This document shows, one piece after another, positions 1 to 8,571 of a stretch of DNA of 38,479 nt. Both the position numbers and the translations under genes were made by a program. The notes beneath the pieces are model-generated. The model made no database searches. It was not told the origin of the DNA and was given only the letters and a program-made list of their open reading frames with translations. The stretch is from contig CAUJJV010000067.1 of assembly GCA_963205375.1 (NCBI GenBank), forward strand, positions 1-38,479, written 5' to 3'. Numbering within the stretch: the first letter of the stretch is position 1; each line of letters starts with the position of its first letter. This DNA comes from Pseudomonadota bacterium. GTDB taxonomy: Bacteria; Pseudomonadota; Gammaproteobacteria; Burkholderiales; Burkholderiaceae_C.

Positions 1-3000
1 GAGCGCAAGCACGTGGTGCGCAAGCTGCATGTCGCGCTGCCCTTCCTGAGCAGCCTGGCGTCCCAGCGCGAAGTGAATGTCACGCCCCGCCTGGCATTTG
101 AACTCAATGGCAGCGCCTTTGATACCGCGGCCGAGGGCACCCCGTTTGCCCAGACCCGCAAAGGCGAGGCCACGGTACGCATCTCCCAATTTGATGTGAC
201 GCCGTACCTGCCTTACCTGCCCAAGGGCTTGCCGCTGCAGCTCAAGGCGGCGGTGCTGGACACCGATTTGCGCGTGGCCTTCGAGCAGCAGCCCCGCCTG
301 GCCGTGTCCGTCAAAGGTTCGGCCACTGTGTCCTCACTGGACCTGGCGGAGGCTGGTGGTCAGGACCTGCTGGGAGTGGAGTCCATCCATGCGGTGCTGG
401 CGGATGTGCGTCCGCTGGAGCAGGTGGTCCGGCTGGAGTCGCTGGAGATCGTGGCGCCGGAGCTGCAGGTGCGGCGTAACCGTGCGGGCCATATCAATCT
501 GGATTTGGCAACCTCCGTCAAATCGAAAAATGCTCCTGAAATCATAGCTGCTAGCGCAAGCAATACGGGGGCTACAGGCCAAAATGATGCTAAACCTGCG
601 ACTGCAACGCCAGCGCAGACCACCCAGCCGGCATGGCAGGTGGAACTGGCGCGCTTTGCCTTGCACAAGGGCGCGGTGCACTGGACCGACGATACCCTGG
701 CACCCAGTGCAAAGCGGGATGTGAAGGACATCGAACTGCAGGTCCAGGCGATCCAGTGGCCCTCTACCGACAAGCCGGCCACGCTGGAAGGCAGTCTGGC
801 AATACCGTCGGGCAACAAAACCGCCCAGTTCGCTTTCAAGGGCACAGGCACCGATGGCGCTGGCAGCGTCGAGGCCACATTGAAGGACCTGCCGCTGGGC
901 GTGACTGCGCCCTATGTGGCGCAATTCCTGGTACCGCAGGTGGCTGGCGTGCTGGAGGCCGAGGCCCAGGCGCTGTGGAAGGACGGGCAGGTGCAGCTCA
1001 AACTGCCACGGCTGGCCTTGCGCGACTTTGCGCTGGTGGCCGACAAGGCACTGGCTGCCGAATCGGCGGCGCCATTGCCCAGATTCAAATGGCTGGAAAT
1101 CACCGATGCACAGGCAGACCTGACCGCCCGCACCGCCAGCGTGGGCAAGGTGGCGCTGCGTGCACCTTCGGCCACGGTGGATCGGGATGCGCAGGGGCGC
1201 TGGATGTTCCAGCGCTGGTTGAAGACGGCTCCTGCAGCTGACACACCAGCTCCTGCCTCTGCCGCGAATACCGCGGCGACTACGCCGCCATGGAAAGTGG
1301 CGGTGGCCGAGTTGGCCCTGGACGACGGCGCGGTAGCACTGGACGACCGCCTGCCTGCGCGGCCAGTGATGGCAACGATCTCCGCACTGAAGGTGCTGGC
1401 CAAGACGCTGACGCTCGACGGCAAGAAGCCGGCCCCTCTGACCGTCTTGGCCCGCATCAAGGCAGGCCAGACTGAGCCGGGGATGCTCAAGTACAGCGGC
1501 ACTGTGATGTGGGACCCGGTCACGGTGCAGGGTACGCTGGACGCACTGGATATCCCCGCCCATGCCTTTGCCCCCTATGTGGCAGACCGGCTCAATATCG
1601 AGCTGCTGCGCGCGGATGCCAGTGTCAAGGGTACGGTGCGCTATGCCGCGACTGCGGGCGGGCCGCAAGTGCAATTGCGCATGGATGCCGCGCTGGAGGA
1701 TTTTCGCTCGAACAGTGTGCAGACCACGGGTGGCCAGGGGCTGCCGGTGGGGGAAGAGTTGCTGAGCTGGAAGTCGCTCAACGTGCCGGGCATTGAGTTC
1801 GACATGGTGCCGGGCACCGCCCTGCGCGTGCAGGTGCGCGAGGCTGCGCTGACCGATTTCTATGCCCGTCTGCTGATCAGCCCGCAAGGCAGGCTCAACC
1901 TGCAGGACCTGGTCAAACCCGCACCAGCAGATGTCGGCAAAGTGGCTGCTGCCCCTGCCACAGCTGCTTCAGCACCTGTGGCGTCCGCACCTGCGACCCC
2001 GGCTGGTCCCGCGCCCATCATCACCGTGGGGCCGGTCAGTCTGGTGCACGGCAAGGTACTTTTTTCGGACCGTTTCATCCAGCCCAACTATTCTGCCGAC
2101 CTGAGCGAACTCACCGGCCGGCTCAGCAAGTTCTCCTCGCAAAGTGTGGACGGTGTGGTGCAACTGGCCGACCTGGAGTTGCGCGGGCGCGCCGAAGGCA
2201 GTGCGGCGCTGGAGATCACCGGCAAGATCAACCCTCTGGCCAGGCCACTCGCGCTGGACGTGCGCGGCAAGGTGCGCGACCTGGAGTTGCCGCCCCTGTC
2301 GCCCTATGCGGTCAAGTACGCGGGCTACGGCATCGAGCGCGGCAAGCTCAGTGTGGACGTCAGCTACCTGATCAAACCCGATGGGCAACTGACCGCCACC
2401 AACAGCCTGGTTCTGAACCAGCTGACTTTTGGCGACAAGGTGGATGGTGCGCCCAACAGCCTGCCGGTCAAGCTGGCGGTGTCGCTGCTGGCCGACCGCA
2501 ATGGCGTGATCGACCTGAACCTGCCCATCAGCGGTTCGCTGAACGACCCGCAGTTCAGTATCGGGCCGGTGATCTGGAAGGTCATCACCAACCTGATTGC
2601 CAAGGCCCTGACGTCACCGTTCAGCCTGTTGGCCAGTGCCTTGGGCGGCAGCGACGAACTGAGCAATGTCAGCTTTGCTCCTGGCTCCAGTGTGCTGACA
2701 GCGGATGCCAGACAGGGCCTGGACAAAGTGGCCCAAGCCTTGGTGGACCGGCCCGGCCTGAAGGTCACGGTGCTGGGAACCGCAAGTCTGGAGGCTGAAC
2801 GGGAGGCCCTCAAGCGGGAGCGACTGCGCGGCCTGTTGCTGGCCGAGAAGCGCCGCCAGGCCGCCGTGGCCGGGCAGGACACGGTGGCGGTGACCGCCGT
2901 GACCGACGCCGAGTACCCCGCACTGCTCAAGGAGGTGTACCGGCGCGCTGACATTACCAAGCCACGCAACTTGGTGGGTTTTGCCAAAACCTTGCCGGCA

Positions 3001-3207
3001 CCCGAGATGGAGTCCTTGCTGCTGGCCAGCATCGGAGTCAATGAGGACGCCATGCGGGAGCTGGCCTTGAGCCGGGGTGTTGCGGTGCGTGACTATCTGG
3101 CGGCCAAGCAGCTTGAATCGGAGCGGTTGTTTCTGGGGGCTGCAAAAACAGTTCCGCCCCAGACCGACTGGCGGCCCAGGGCGGAACTCAGTCTGACCAG
3201 CAGGTAG
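1..3207 (+). CDS. DUF748/AsmA-like envelope protein, 5'-truncated
   Basis: The frame is open from the first base, so the gene begins upstream of the window; about 1068 C-terminal residues are visible. The sequence has the pattern of large DUF748 proteins related to AsmA: long beta-rich repeats, probably periplasmic and anchored by an N-terminal helix that lies outside the window. Three modules share a loose signature (hydrophobic-x-V, then L, then a G-x-V step, then D and P) at about bases 630-710, 1285-1350 and 2015-2090. Each follows an Ala/Thr/Pro-rich linker. The last 180 residues contain a segment resembling OmpA-like domains (bases 2680-2880, PGSSVLTADA then LKVTVLG). The first linker contains a dispersed repeat read in frame (526-588). 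The gene ends two bases before the convergent fasciclin gene. The family is linked to outer membrane maintenance or lipid transport in other bacteria; the exact role here is unknown. Confidence 0.85.
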   Translation, partial: ERKHVVRKLHVALPFLSSLASQREVNVTPRLAFELNGSAFDTAAEGTPFAQTRKGEATVRISQFDVTPYLPYLPKGLPLQLKAAVLDTDLRVAFEQQPRLAVSVKGSATVSSLDLAEAGGQDLLGVESIHAVLADVRPLEQVVRLESLEIVAPELQVRRNRAGHINLDLATSVKSKNAPEIIAASASNTGATGQNDAKPATATPAQTTQPAWQVELARFALHKGAVHWTDDTLAPSAKRDVKDIELQVQAIQWPSTDKPATLEGSLAIPSGNKTAQFAFKGTGTDGAGSVEATLKDLPLGVTAPYVAQFLVPQVAGVLEAEAQALWKDGQVQLKLPRLALRDFALVADKALAAESAAPLPRFKWLEITDAQADLTARTASVGKVALRAPSATVDRDAQGRWMFQRWLKTAPAADTPAPASAANTAATTPPWKVAVAELALDDGAVALDDRLPARPVMATISALKVLAKTLTLDGKKPAPLTVLARIKAGQTEPGMLKYSGTVMWDPVTVQGTLDALDIPAHAFAPYVADRLNIELLRADASVKGTVRYAATAGGPQVQLRMDAALEDFRSNSVQTTGGQGLPVGEELLSWKSLNVPGIEFDMVPGTALRVQVREAALTDFYARLLISPQGRLNLQDLVKPAPADVGKVAAAPATAASAPVASAPATPAGPAPIITVGPVSLVHGKVLFSDRFIQPNYSADLSELTGRLSKFSSQSVDGVVQLADLELRGRAEGSAALEITGKINPLARPLALDVRGKVRDLELPPLSPYAVKYAGYGIERGKLSVDVSYLIKPDGQLTATNSLVLNQLTFGDKVDGAPNSLPVKLAVSLLADRNGVIDLNLPISGSLNDPQFSIGPVIWKVITNLIAKALTSPFSLLASALGGSDELSNVSFAPGSSVLTADARQGLDKVAQALVDRPGLKVTVLGTASLEAEREALKRERLRGLLLAEKRRQAAVAGQDTVAVTAVTDAEYPALLKEVYRRADITKPRNLVGFAKTLPAPEMESLLLASIGVNEDAMRELALSRGVAVRDYLAAKQLESERLFLGAAKTVPPQTDWRPRAELSLTSR
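526..588 (+). repeat. Dispersed repeat, copy A, inside the DUF748 gene
   Basis: The 36-base core starts at ATAGCTGCTAGCGCA and ends at GGGGGCTACAGGC. It aligns without gaps to copies near 9056-9124 (minus), 22784-22842 (minus) and 34031-34085 (plus). It is flanked by a short inverted pair, ATCAT at 541-545 and ATGAT at 584-588. It is read in frame, encoding IIAASASNTGATG in an Ala/Thr-rich linker. I associate such elements with Comamonadaceae genomes, but that is from memory. Confidence 0.7.
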
Positions 3208-3209
3208 CG

Positions 3210-3665
3210 TTACTTGGGGATCACGACGCTGTCGATGACGTGAATCACGCCGTTGTCAGCGACGATGTCGGTCTTCACCACGTTGGCGTTGTCCACCTTG
3301 ACGCCGCCCATGGTAGTCACTGTCAGTTCAGAGCCCTGCACGGTCTTGACTTTGCCTGCCTTCACATCAGCGGCCATCACCTTGCCGGCTACCACGTGGT
3401 AGGTCAGCACCGCAGTGAGCTTGGCCTTGTCTTTCAGCAACGCGTCCAGATCGGCCTTGGGTACCTTGGCAAAGGCTTCATCGGTGGGAGCGAACACGGT
3501 GAAGGGGCCTTTGCCTTTGAGGGTGTCAACCAGTCCGGCTGCCGTCAGCGCGGTGGCCAGCGTCTTGAAGCTGCCCGCAGCAACGGCGGTGTCGACGATG
3601 TCTTTGGCTTGTGCGGAAAACACAGCGCCGAGAGCCAGAACGGAAGCGATGAGGGTCTTTTTCAT
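3210..3665 (-). CDS. Secreted fasciclin (FAS1) domain protein
   Basis: This is a 151-residue protein. The ATG at 3665 was chosen because it begins a clean signal peptide (MKKTLIAS, hydrophobic core, AQA cleavage site near residue 19) and has a GGAG-type ribosome site just upstream; the open frame extends further but lacks such features. The rest is a single FAS1 domain with the two conserved boxes: [10 protein letters not shown] near residue 58 and a YHVV segment near 92, ending in [16 protein letters not shown]1 domains mediate adhesion or protein-protein contacts; single-domain bacterial members are periplasmic or secreted and of poorly defined function. The gene is convergent with the DUF748 gene and divergent from the PaiB-like gene. 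Its upstream region carries two operator-like direct repeats. Confidence 0.9.
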   Translation of the reverse strand: MKKTLIASVLALGAVFSAQAKDIVDTAVAAGSFKTLATALTAAGLVDTLKGKGPFTVFAPTDEAFAKVPKADLDALLKDKAKLTAVLTYHVVAGKVMAADVKAGKVKTVQGSELTVTTMGGVKVDNANVVKTDIVADNGVIHVIDSVVIPK

Positions 3666-3749
3666 GGAGATCTCCAAAAATGGGTTGTTTACCGGGTCCG
3701 CCAAAAAACTGGCGTAGGCGTAATGTAATACCAATAAGTAACCTTATGA

Positions 3750-3780
3750 ACTAAATGGTAATTATGGATACTAAACGGTA
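3750..3780. promoter_or_regulatory. Paired 11-bp direct repeats, putative operator
   Basis: ACTAAATGGTA at 3750-3760 and ACTAAACGGTA at 3770-3780 differ by one base and start exactly 20 bp apart, about two helical turns. They lie in the 192-bp divergent region between the fasciclin gene (start 3665) and the PaiB-like gene (start 3858). The same AT-rich stretch has a related TACCAATAAGTAACC at 3729-3743. A dimeric regulator binding here could control either or both genes; the regulator is not identifiable from this window. Confidence 0.4.
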
Positions 3781-3857
3781 TTTTTTTGAGCATGCCTCCG
3801 AATTACGATCGGTGCTCCCCCGCTTTGCTCTCCCGTATTCCCACCCAGCGAGACACC

Positions 3858-4496
3858 ATGTACACGCCCACGCACTTTGAAGAAACCCGCACCGAGGTCT
3901 TGCACCAGCTGGTGCGAACGCATCCACTGGCCACCCTGGTCACGCTATCACCGGACGGACTGGTGGCCAACTATGTTCCGCTGCTGTACCGGCCGTCTCC
4001 TGCCGGGCTTGGAGCGCTCGTAGGGCATGTAGCCCGCGCCAACCTTGTGTGGAACGCTACAAATTTTGAAGTGCCTGTGCTGGCCTTATTCCAGGGGCCA
4101 CAGCTGTATGTCAGCCCTTCGCTGTACGCCACCAAGCAGGAGCATGGCAAGGTGGTGCCGACCTGGAACTATGTGGTGGTGCAGGCCCGGGGCCTGCTCA
4201 CGGTGCATGACGATGCCCAGTGGATTCGCCAGCAGGTGACCGAGCTGACCCAGCAGCAGGAAGCAGTACGCCCCCAACCCTGGGCCGTGGACGACGCGCC
4301 GCGGGCCTACACCGATACTATGGTCAAGGCGATCGTGGGTATCGAGATCACGCTCATGCAGTTGAGCGGCAAATGGAAAGTCAGCCAGAACCAGCCCGCT
4401 ATCAATCAGGCCAGCATCATCGCGGGCTTGCGGGCAGAGGGGACCCCGGATGCGCAGACCATGGCGGCACTGGTGGCGAGCGCCAGCAAGCGCTGA
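3858..4496 (+). CDS. PaiB-like FMN-binding protein
   Basis: A 212-residue protein starting MYTPTHFEE, the typical start of PaiB-family proteins, so the ATG at 3858 is preferred over the longer frame. Family hallmarks are the N-terminal TPxHF, a split-barrel flavin-binding fold with the THPLATLVTL strand near residue 24, and a YVSPSLYA segment followed by PTWNYV near residues 85-105. PaiB was described in Bacillus as a negative transcriptional regulator of sporulation and protease genes, but the fold is that of pyridoxamine-phosphate-oxidase-like flavin proteins and most proteobacterial members are untested. The stop codon lies inside a long inverted repeat shared with the convergent pirin gene. 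Confidence 0.88.
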   Translation: MYTPTHFEETRTEVLHQLVRTHPLATLVTLSPDGLVANYVPLLYRPSPAGLGALVGHVARANLVWNATNFEVPVLALFQGPQLYVSPSLYATKQEHGKVVPTWNYVVVQARGLLTVHDDAQWIRQQVTELTQQQEAVRPQPWAVDDAPRAYTDTMVKAIVGIEITLMQLSGKWKVSQNQPAINQASIIAGLRAEGTPDAQTMAALVASASKR

Positions 4497-4586
4497 CAGG
4501 GCGGGGTAGGTGAAATAGCGAGGTAAAGGAGGAGGCCGCAGGCCGGGGGACACGAGCGATTTCGCCTACCCCGCCCTGTCAGCGCT
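4489..4586. terminator. 28-bp inverted repeat between convergent paiB-like and pirin genes
   Basis: The left arm 4489-4516 pairs with the right arm 4559-4586, with a single mismatch that would be a G-U wobble in RNA. The intervening loop is 42 bases. Both stop codons (TGA at 4494-4496 and, on the minus strand, 4581-4579) sit at mirror positions inside the arms, so both genes end in GCGCTGA. No strong T-run follows. It could act as a bidirectional terminator or 3'-end stabiliser; the function is inferred from position. Confidence 0.7.
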
Positions 4587-5595
4587 CTTCGAGTTTGCCG
4601 TCGGCATGCAGGGCAAAACGCCCCTTGTCGCGCGGATGCACCGGGTCGCTCACCCCCCAGGGCCAGCCACCAAATTCGGTACGCCGGTAGTCGGCAAACG
4701 CCTGGTGAATTTCGGCCTGGGTGTTCATGACAAAGGGGCCGTACTGCGCCACCGGTTCACCAATCGGCCGGCCCTGTAGCACTAGCAGCTCGGCCTCGGT
4801 GTTGCCGTTGTGGAGTACACAGTCATGGTTACCGCGCACCTCCACCACGGAGGAGGGCGTAACGGCTTCACCCGCCACCGTCAGAGAAGAGCCACTGAAA
4901 AAATACAGCTGGCGCCGGGTGGCGGCGTGCTGCGCTGCAGGCAGCGTCCACTGCGCGCCTGGTGCCATCTTGATCGTGTAGATGCCCACTTCGGCATCCA
5001 GTTCGCTGGCCCAGGAATCGGGTGGTGGGGGCAGGCACCGGGCGCCTGGCAGGTCGCCAGCAATGACCGTCACTTCGGTGAGCCGGTTGGCAGTGTCCTG
5101 CGCCTGGATGCGGGGAATGTCTTCATGCCAGAACATGGTGAAGTGCGGCTCGGCCATTTTGTTTTTCGCCGGCAGGTTGAGCCAGATCTGGAACAGCTCG
5201 GCATGGTTGGGCGCGTCCGCATGGAGCAAAGGGAACATCTCGCAGTGCACGATGCCCTTGCCGGCGGTCAGCCATTGCACATCACCACTGCCAAAGCGGG
5301 CGGTTGCACCCAGCGAGTCGGAATGGTCGATGCGCCCGTGGCGCACGATGGTGACGGTCTCAAAACCCCGGTGGGGGTGCGAGGGGAAGCCCGGCACGGT
5401 CTGGCCGTGGTACATGCTCCAGCCGTCCTTGCCTGCAAAGTCCTGCCCGAGGTTTCGCCCGGCCAGCAGCGCGGGGTCCGGCCCCAGGCTGGCATTGCCT
5501 TTCGGATAGGCATCGTTGTGGTGAACGCAGAACAGGAAGGGGTCAATGGTTTGCCACGGAAATCCCAGCGGCGCGATGGACAGGACGGTTTTCAT
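4579..5595 (-). CDS. Pirin family protein (cupin metalloprotein)
   Basis: A 338-residue protein starting MKTVLSIAPL at 5595; an upstream in-frame extension is possible but begins in sequence unlike the family. Two cupin domains are expected. The N-terminal one has the pirin metal site: HPHRGFET gives H73 and H75, and HCEMFP gives H117 and E119, matching the three-His one-Glu pattern of human pirin and E. coli YhhW. Pirins bind iron; some bacterial members have quercetin dioxygenase activity and others modulate metabolic enzymes. The length is above the usual 230-300, owing to a longer C-terminal region that includes the segment PWGVSDPVHPRDKGRFA. The gene is convergent with the PaiB-like gene; no operon partner is seen. 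Confidence 0.9.
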   Translation of the reverse strand: MKTVLSIAPLGFPWQTIDPFLFCVHHNDAYPKGNASLGPDPALLAGRNLGQDFAGKDGWSMYHGQTVPGFPSHPHRGFETVTIVRHGRIDHSDSLGATARFGSGDVQWLTAGKGIVHCEMFPLLHADAPNHAELFQIWLNLPAKNKMAEPHFTMFWHEDIPRIQAQDTANRLTEVTVIAGDLPGARCLPPPPDSWASELDAEVGIYTIKMAPGAQWTLPAAQHAATRRQLYFFSGSSLTVAGEAVTPSSVVEVRGNHDCVLHNGNTEAELLVLQGRPIGEPVAQYGPFVMNTQAEIHQAFADYRRTEFGGWPWGVSDPVHPRDKGRFALHADGKLEER

Positions 5596-5674
5596 GCGGA
5601 CGATTGTCCGCGGTTCAGGGGTTTTTTGCAGGCCGTGCCTGCATCTGCCCATGCCCAGCCACTAAGATTCACGG

Positions 5675-6841
5675 ATGTTGATTCGATCCCGTCTATTGCG
5701 CCTGCTCTGTGCCCTGGTGCTTGCAGTGCTGGCCATGGCGGCGGGGTGGGTGCTGCGCCCGGCGGCTCCGGTGCCAGCCCGTGCGGTGGTTCACGCCGCC
5801 GCGGCCCCTGTGGCGGTGGATGTCACCCGACTGCACAAGGTGGCGCAGGGGGATTTGCCCATGCCGGCGGGGGCGGCGGCGGCGCATGCCAGCAGCCTGC
5901 TGGTCATGCCCCCGGGCGGGCCGTCTGCCCTGACGGTGTTCTGGTTTTCTGGCGAGCGTGAGAGTGGCCCCGGGGTGCAGATTGCGGCGTCGCAATGGGA
6001 TCGCAGCATGCAGGCCTGGAGTGCACCGCGCATCGTTGCCAACCGGCACGTGCTGGGAGCCCAGCTGGGGCACGGAGTGCGCCGGCTCGGTAATCCGGTG
6101 GCGTGGATGGACGCCGACGGGCGCATCCACCTGTTTGTGGTTGCGACTGGCTGGGGCGGCTGGGCGGCCAGCCGCATCCTGCATTTGCGCCAGAGCAGTC
6201 ACAGCCTGAACCTGGATGCGCTGGAGTTCTCGCCGGTGCGGGTGTTGCCACTGTCGTGGTTGTGGAATACCAGCCATCTGGTGCGCAATACCCCCCTGCC
6301 ACTGGCCGACGGCGGCATGGTGTTGCCAGTGCATTTCGAGCTGGGATGGAAGTACCCCGTGGCACTGCGATTTGACGCGCAGGGCGACTTCCAGGGCATG
6401 GTGCGCATGTCGGCCCGCAAGCATCTGCTTCAGCCCACATTGCTGGCCCAATCGCCTGACCATTGGATTGGCCTGCTGCGCGATGAAAGCGCCAACGGCA
6501 AAGTGGGCGCTGTGGCGACCGATGACGGTGGGCAGCATTGGCGGGACCTGCCAGACCTGGCGCTGGACAATCCGGATGCATCGGTCGGTGGCATGGCACT
6601 TGGGGCCGGCCAGATGGTGCTGGCCCATAACTCCTCACCGGGCTCGCGTGCCCGTCTGGACCTGAGCCACAGCAGCGATGGGGTGCATTGGTCACTGCTG
6701 GCGACCCTGGCCAGCGGAGCGCCGATGGACGAGTTTTCCTACCCGTCCATGGCCTGGGCAGATAACAGCCTGTGGATCAGCTACACGGTGGACCGGCAGC
6801 GCCTGGCCTGGCAGCGCTTTGCACCAGGAGGTTCGCCATGA
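5675..6841 (+). CDS. BNR-repeat sialidase-like protein
   Basis: A 388-residue protein with an N-terminal membrane anchor or signal segment (residues about 5-25, LLRLLCALVLAVLAMAAG). The body resembles the beta-propeller of exo-sialidase-like proteins: Asp-box motifs of type S/T-x-D-x-G-x-x-W occur at about residue 283 (TDDGGQHW) and residue 333 (SSDGVHW). An early WFSGERE segment sits where propeller proteins have their first blade. Whether it cleaves sialic acid is unknown, and I would not assume it; many proteins with this fold have other substrates. It overlaps the next gene by four bases (ATGA), so the two are translationally coupled. The location beside LPS and glycan genes hints at a surface-sugar role. 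Confidence 0.75.
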   Translation: MLIRSRLLRLLCALVLAVLAMAAGWVLRPAAPVPARAVVHAAAAPVAVDVTRLHKVAQGDLPMPAGAAAAHASSLLVMPPGGPSALTVFWFSGERESGPGVQIAASQWDRSMQAWSAPRIVANRHVLGAQLGHGVRRLGNPVAWMDADGRIHLFVVATGWGGWAASRILHLRQSSHSLNLDALEFSPVRVLPLSWLWNTSHLVRNTPLPLADGGMVLPVHFELGWKYPVALRFDAQGDFQGMVRMSARKHLLQPTLLAQSPDHWIGLLRDESANGKVGAVATDDGGQHWRDLPDLALDNPDASVGGMALGAGQMVLAHNSSPGSRARLDLSHSSDGVHWSLLATLASGAPMDEFSYPSMAWADNSLWISYTVDRQRLAWQRFAPGGSP

Positions 6842-7503
6842 ATGCCGCGGCTTCCCTCTTCAGCGCGGATAACCCGGGTTTGCCCGCCTTGGGGTTGGTG
6901 CAACTCTGGCTGCATGTCGGCTGGGGTACCTTGCTGGCCTGGTTGGGCGTTCGTATGGGCACGCGGCTGGGGCTGCAGCCACGTGCCGCCTGGGTGTTGG
7001 CGTCTGCCTTGATGGTGTGGGCCTGGTTGCCTGGGCCGTACGCACCCGTGCACTGGCTGGGGCTGGCTTTCCAGGGGCCCAGTGTGATGGCGGTGCTGCT
7101 GTGCGCTGTGGACCTGGTCTGGCGCCGGACTGGTTCTGGGCGTTTCCGGGAAGGGCCAAGCTTCTGGAGTGGTGCATGGCTGGCGGCGGGCGTGTTGCTG
7201 GGCTGGGCACTGTTGCTGGATACCCTGGCGTTACTCCCCGTGTCGCTGTACGCGTGGGGGTTCAACGCTGCAGTGCCGGCGTTGCTGGTGTTGCTGGCCC
7301 TGCTGCCCTGGGTGTTGCAGGGCGGGTCGGCGCGCCAGCATTCCATGTCGGTGCTGGTGGTCATTGTTCTCGGTGTGTATGTGGCTCTGCACCTTCCCAC
7401 GGGCCATGTCTGGGATGCCCTGCTGGACCCCTGGCTCTGGCTGTATCTGAACGTGCGCGCTGTGCGAGCAGGCTTCGCCGGGCGGCGTGGCGTGTTGCCC
7501 TGA
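6838..7503 (+). CDS. Multi-pass membrane protein coupled to the BNR protein
   Basis: A 221-residue, strongly hydrophobic protein. The start at 6838 is set by the ATGA overlap with the upstream gene and an AGGAGG ribosome site seven bases ahead; the longer open frame from 6772 would be an artefact. About six transmembrane segments are visible (for example WGTLLAWLGV, VLASALMVWAWL, AAGVLLGWALLLDTLALL, LLVLLALLPWVLQG, SVLVVIVLGVYVALHL). I do not recognise a named family or catalytic motif. The tight coupling suggests it works with the sialidase-like protein, perhaps as its membrane partner, but that is only inferred from the arrangement. It ends 16 bases before the convergent channel gene. Confidence 0.75.
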   Translation: MNAAASLFSADNPGLPALGLVQLWLHVGWGTLLAWLGVRMGTRLGLQPRAAWVLASALMVWAWLPGPYAPVHWLGLAFQGPSVMAVLLCAVDLVWRRTGSGRFREGPSFWSGAWLAAGVLLGWALLLDTLALLPVSLYAWGFNAAVPALLVLLALLPWVLQGGSARQHSMSVLVVIVLGVYVALHLPTGHVWDALLDPWLWLYLNVRAVRAGFAGRRGVLP

Positions 7504-7519
7504 CGCGAAGCGGGACGGG

Positions 7520-8542
7520 TCAGGCCCTGACCAGCTTCTCGATGTGGGCGCGCCCTTCAGGGTTGGCCATCACCACCAGCGTGGCGCCGCCCTGCACGGG
7601 GTGGTCGTCCGCCGGATTGAACAGCCATTTGCCGTTTTCCTGAATCGCCATGAGCAGATAGTCGCGGGACTTGGGAATCAGCGTGGCCAGTGGCGTGGGG
7701 TCGAAACCATTGGGCACAATCACTTCCTCCACGCGCAGCCCTTCATCGCTGTGCAGCATCTTGTCCATGAAGTTGACGACATGGGGACGCACCATGGCAG
7801 AGGCAATGCGCATGCCACCGGTGAAGTCGGGGGAGACGATCTCGTCGGCGCCAGCGCGGCGCGCTTTCTTGGTGTTGCGAATGTCGTGCAGGCGCACCAC
7901 GACGCGCACTTTGGGATCACTCATTTTGACCGACAGCGCCACCATCAGGTTGTGGCTGTCATCACCGGTGACGGCAAATACGCCGGCGGCGCGCCCGGCT
8001 CCGGCCTTGTGCAGGGCGTCGTCATCGGCGGCATCGTCGTGCAGGTGCAGGGTTTTGGGGTGGTGCTCCAGCCAGTTATCGAGCGCTTCGCGGTCACTTT
8101 CAATGACGACGAAAGGGCGTTTGGTCTTGAGCAGCTCCGTGGCGACATTGGAGCCCACGCGGCCAATGCCACAGATGACGTAATGGTCCGAGAGTCCGGC
8201 AATTTCTTTTTCCATGCGTTTCTTTCTCAATCCTGCGTTCAGGTCAGCATCAATCAGCAGCGCCACCACCATGGAGAACAGGTAGCTCAGGGTACCAATT
8301 CCCAGCACGGAAATAAACACTGTGAACAGCCGCCCCATCGGGTGCTGCGACAGGTCCACGATCTCGCCATAGCCAATGGTGGCAATGGTGATGAAGGTCA
8401 TGTAGAAGCTGTCCACCCACGTCGCGTTGGGGGAGCCGATCTCGTGGTAGCCCAGGGTGCCGATGACGGTGATGATCAGCAGCAGTACCGATCCGTACGC
8501 GAGTCTTCGGAAGTGTCGGCTTTGAAGAATGTCGTTGAGCAC
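7520..8542 (-). CDS. Two-TM potassium channel protein with TrkA-N (RCK) domain
   Basis: A 340-residue protein. Its first 100 residues form a two-helix channel: TM1 about 13-31, a pore helix and filter with TIGYGE at residues 55-60, and TM2 about 71-96. The filter is the canonical K+ type. A cytosolic RCK/TrkA-N domain follows with a nucleotide-binding GIGRVG at 125-130, then a C-terminal TrkA-C-like part from about residue 255. This is the architecture of MthK-like and Kch-like channels, gated by ligand binding to RCK rings. It is the last gene of the minus-strand run, 29 bases after the GT39 gene, though a separate promoter cannot be excluded. Ion selectivity is inferred from the filter. Confidence 0.9.
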   Translation of the reverse strand: MLNDILQSRHFRRLAYGSVLLLIITVIGTLGYHEIGSPNATWVDSFYMTFITIATIGYGEIVDLSQHPMGRLFTVFISVLGIGTLSYLFSMVVALLIDADLNAGLRKKRMEKEIAGLSDHYVICGIGRVGSNVATELLKTKRPFVVIESDREALDNWLEHHPKTLHLHDDAADDDALHKAGAGRAAGVFAVTGDDSHNLMVALSVKMSDPKVRVVVRLHDIRNTKKARRAGADEIVSPDFTGGMRIASAMVRPHVVNFMDKMLHSDEGLRVEEVIVPNGFDPTPLATLIPKSRDYLLMAIQENGKWLFNPADDHPVQGGATLVVMANPEGRAHIEKLVRA

Positions 8543-8571
8543 GTCCGGTAGTTCCTGCGTCTGCGCTTAAG

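Noticed and set aside
334-1887. Long open frame on the minus strand opposite the DUF748 gene
   Set aside because: It is the antisense of a high-GC gene, is rich in His, Arg and Gln, and has no recognisable domain.
4809-5961. Plus-strand frame opposite the pirin gene as a second gene
   Set aside because: The pirin metal motifs confirm the minus strand; the plus frame is Gly/His/Arg-rich shadow sequence.
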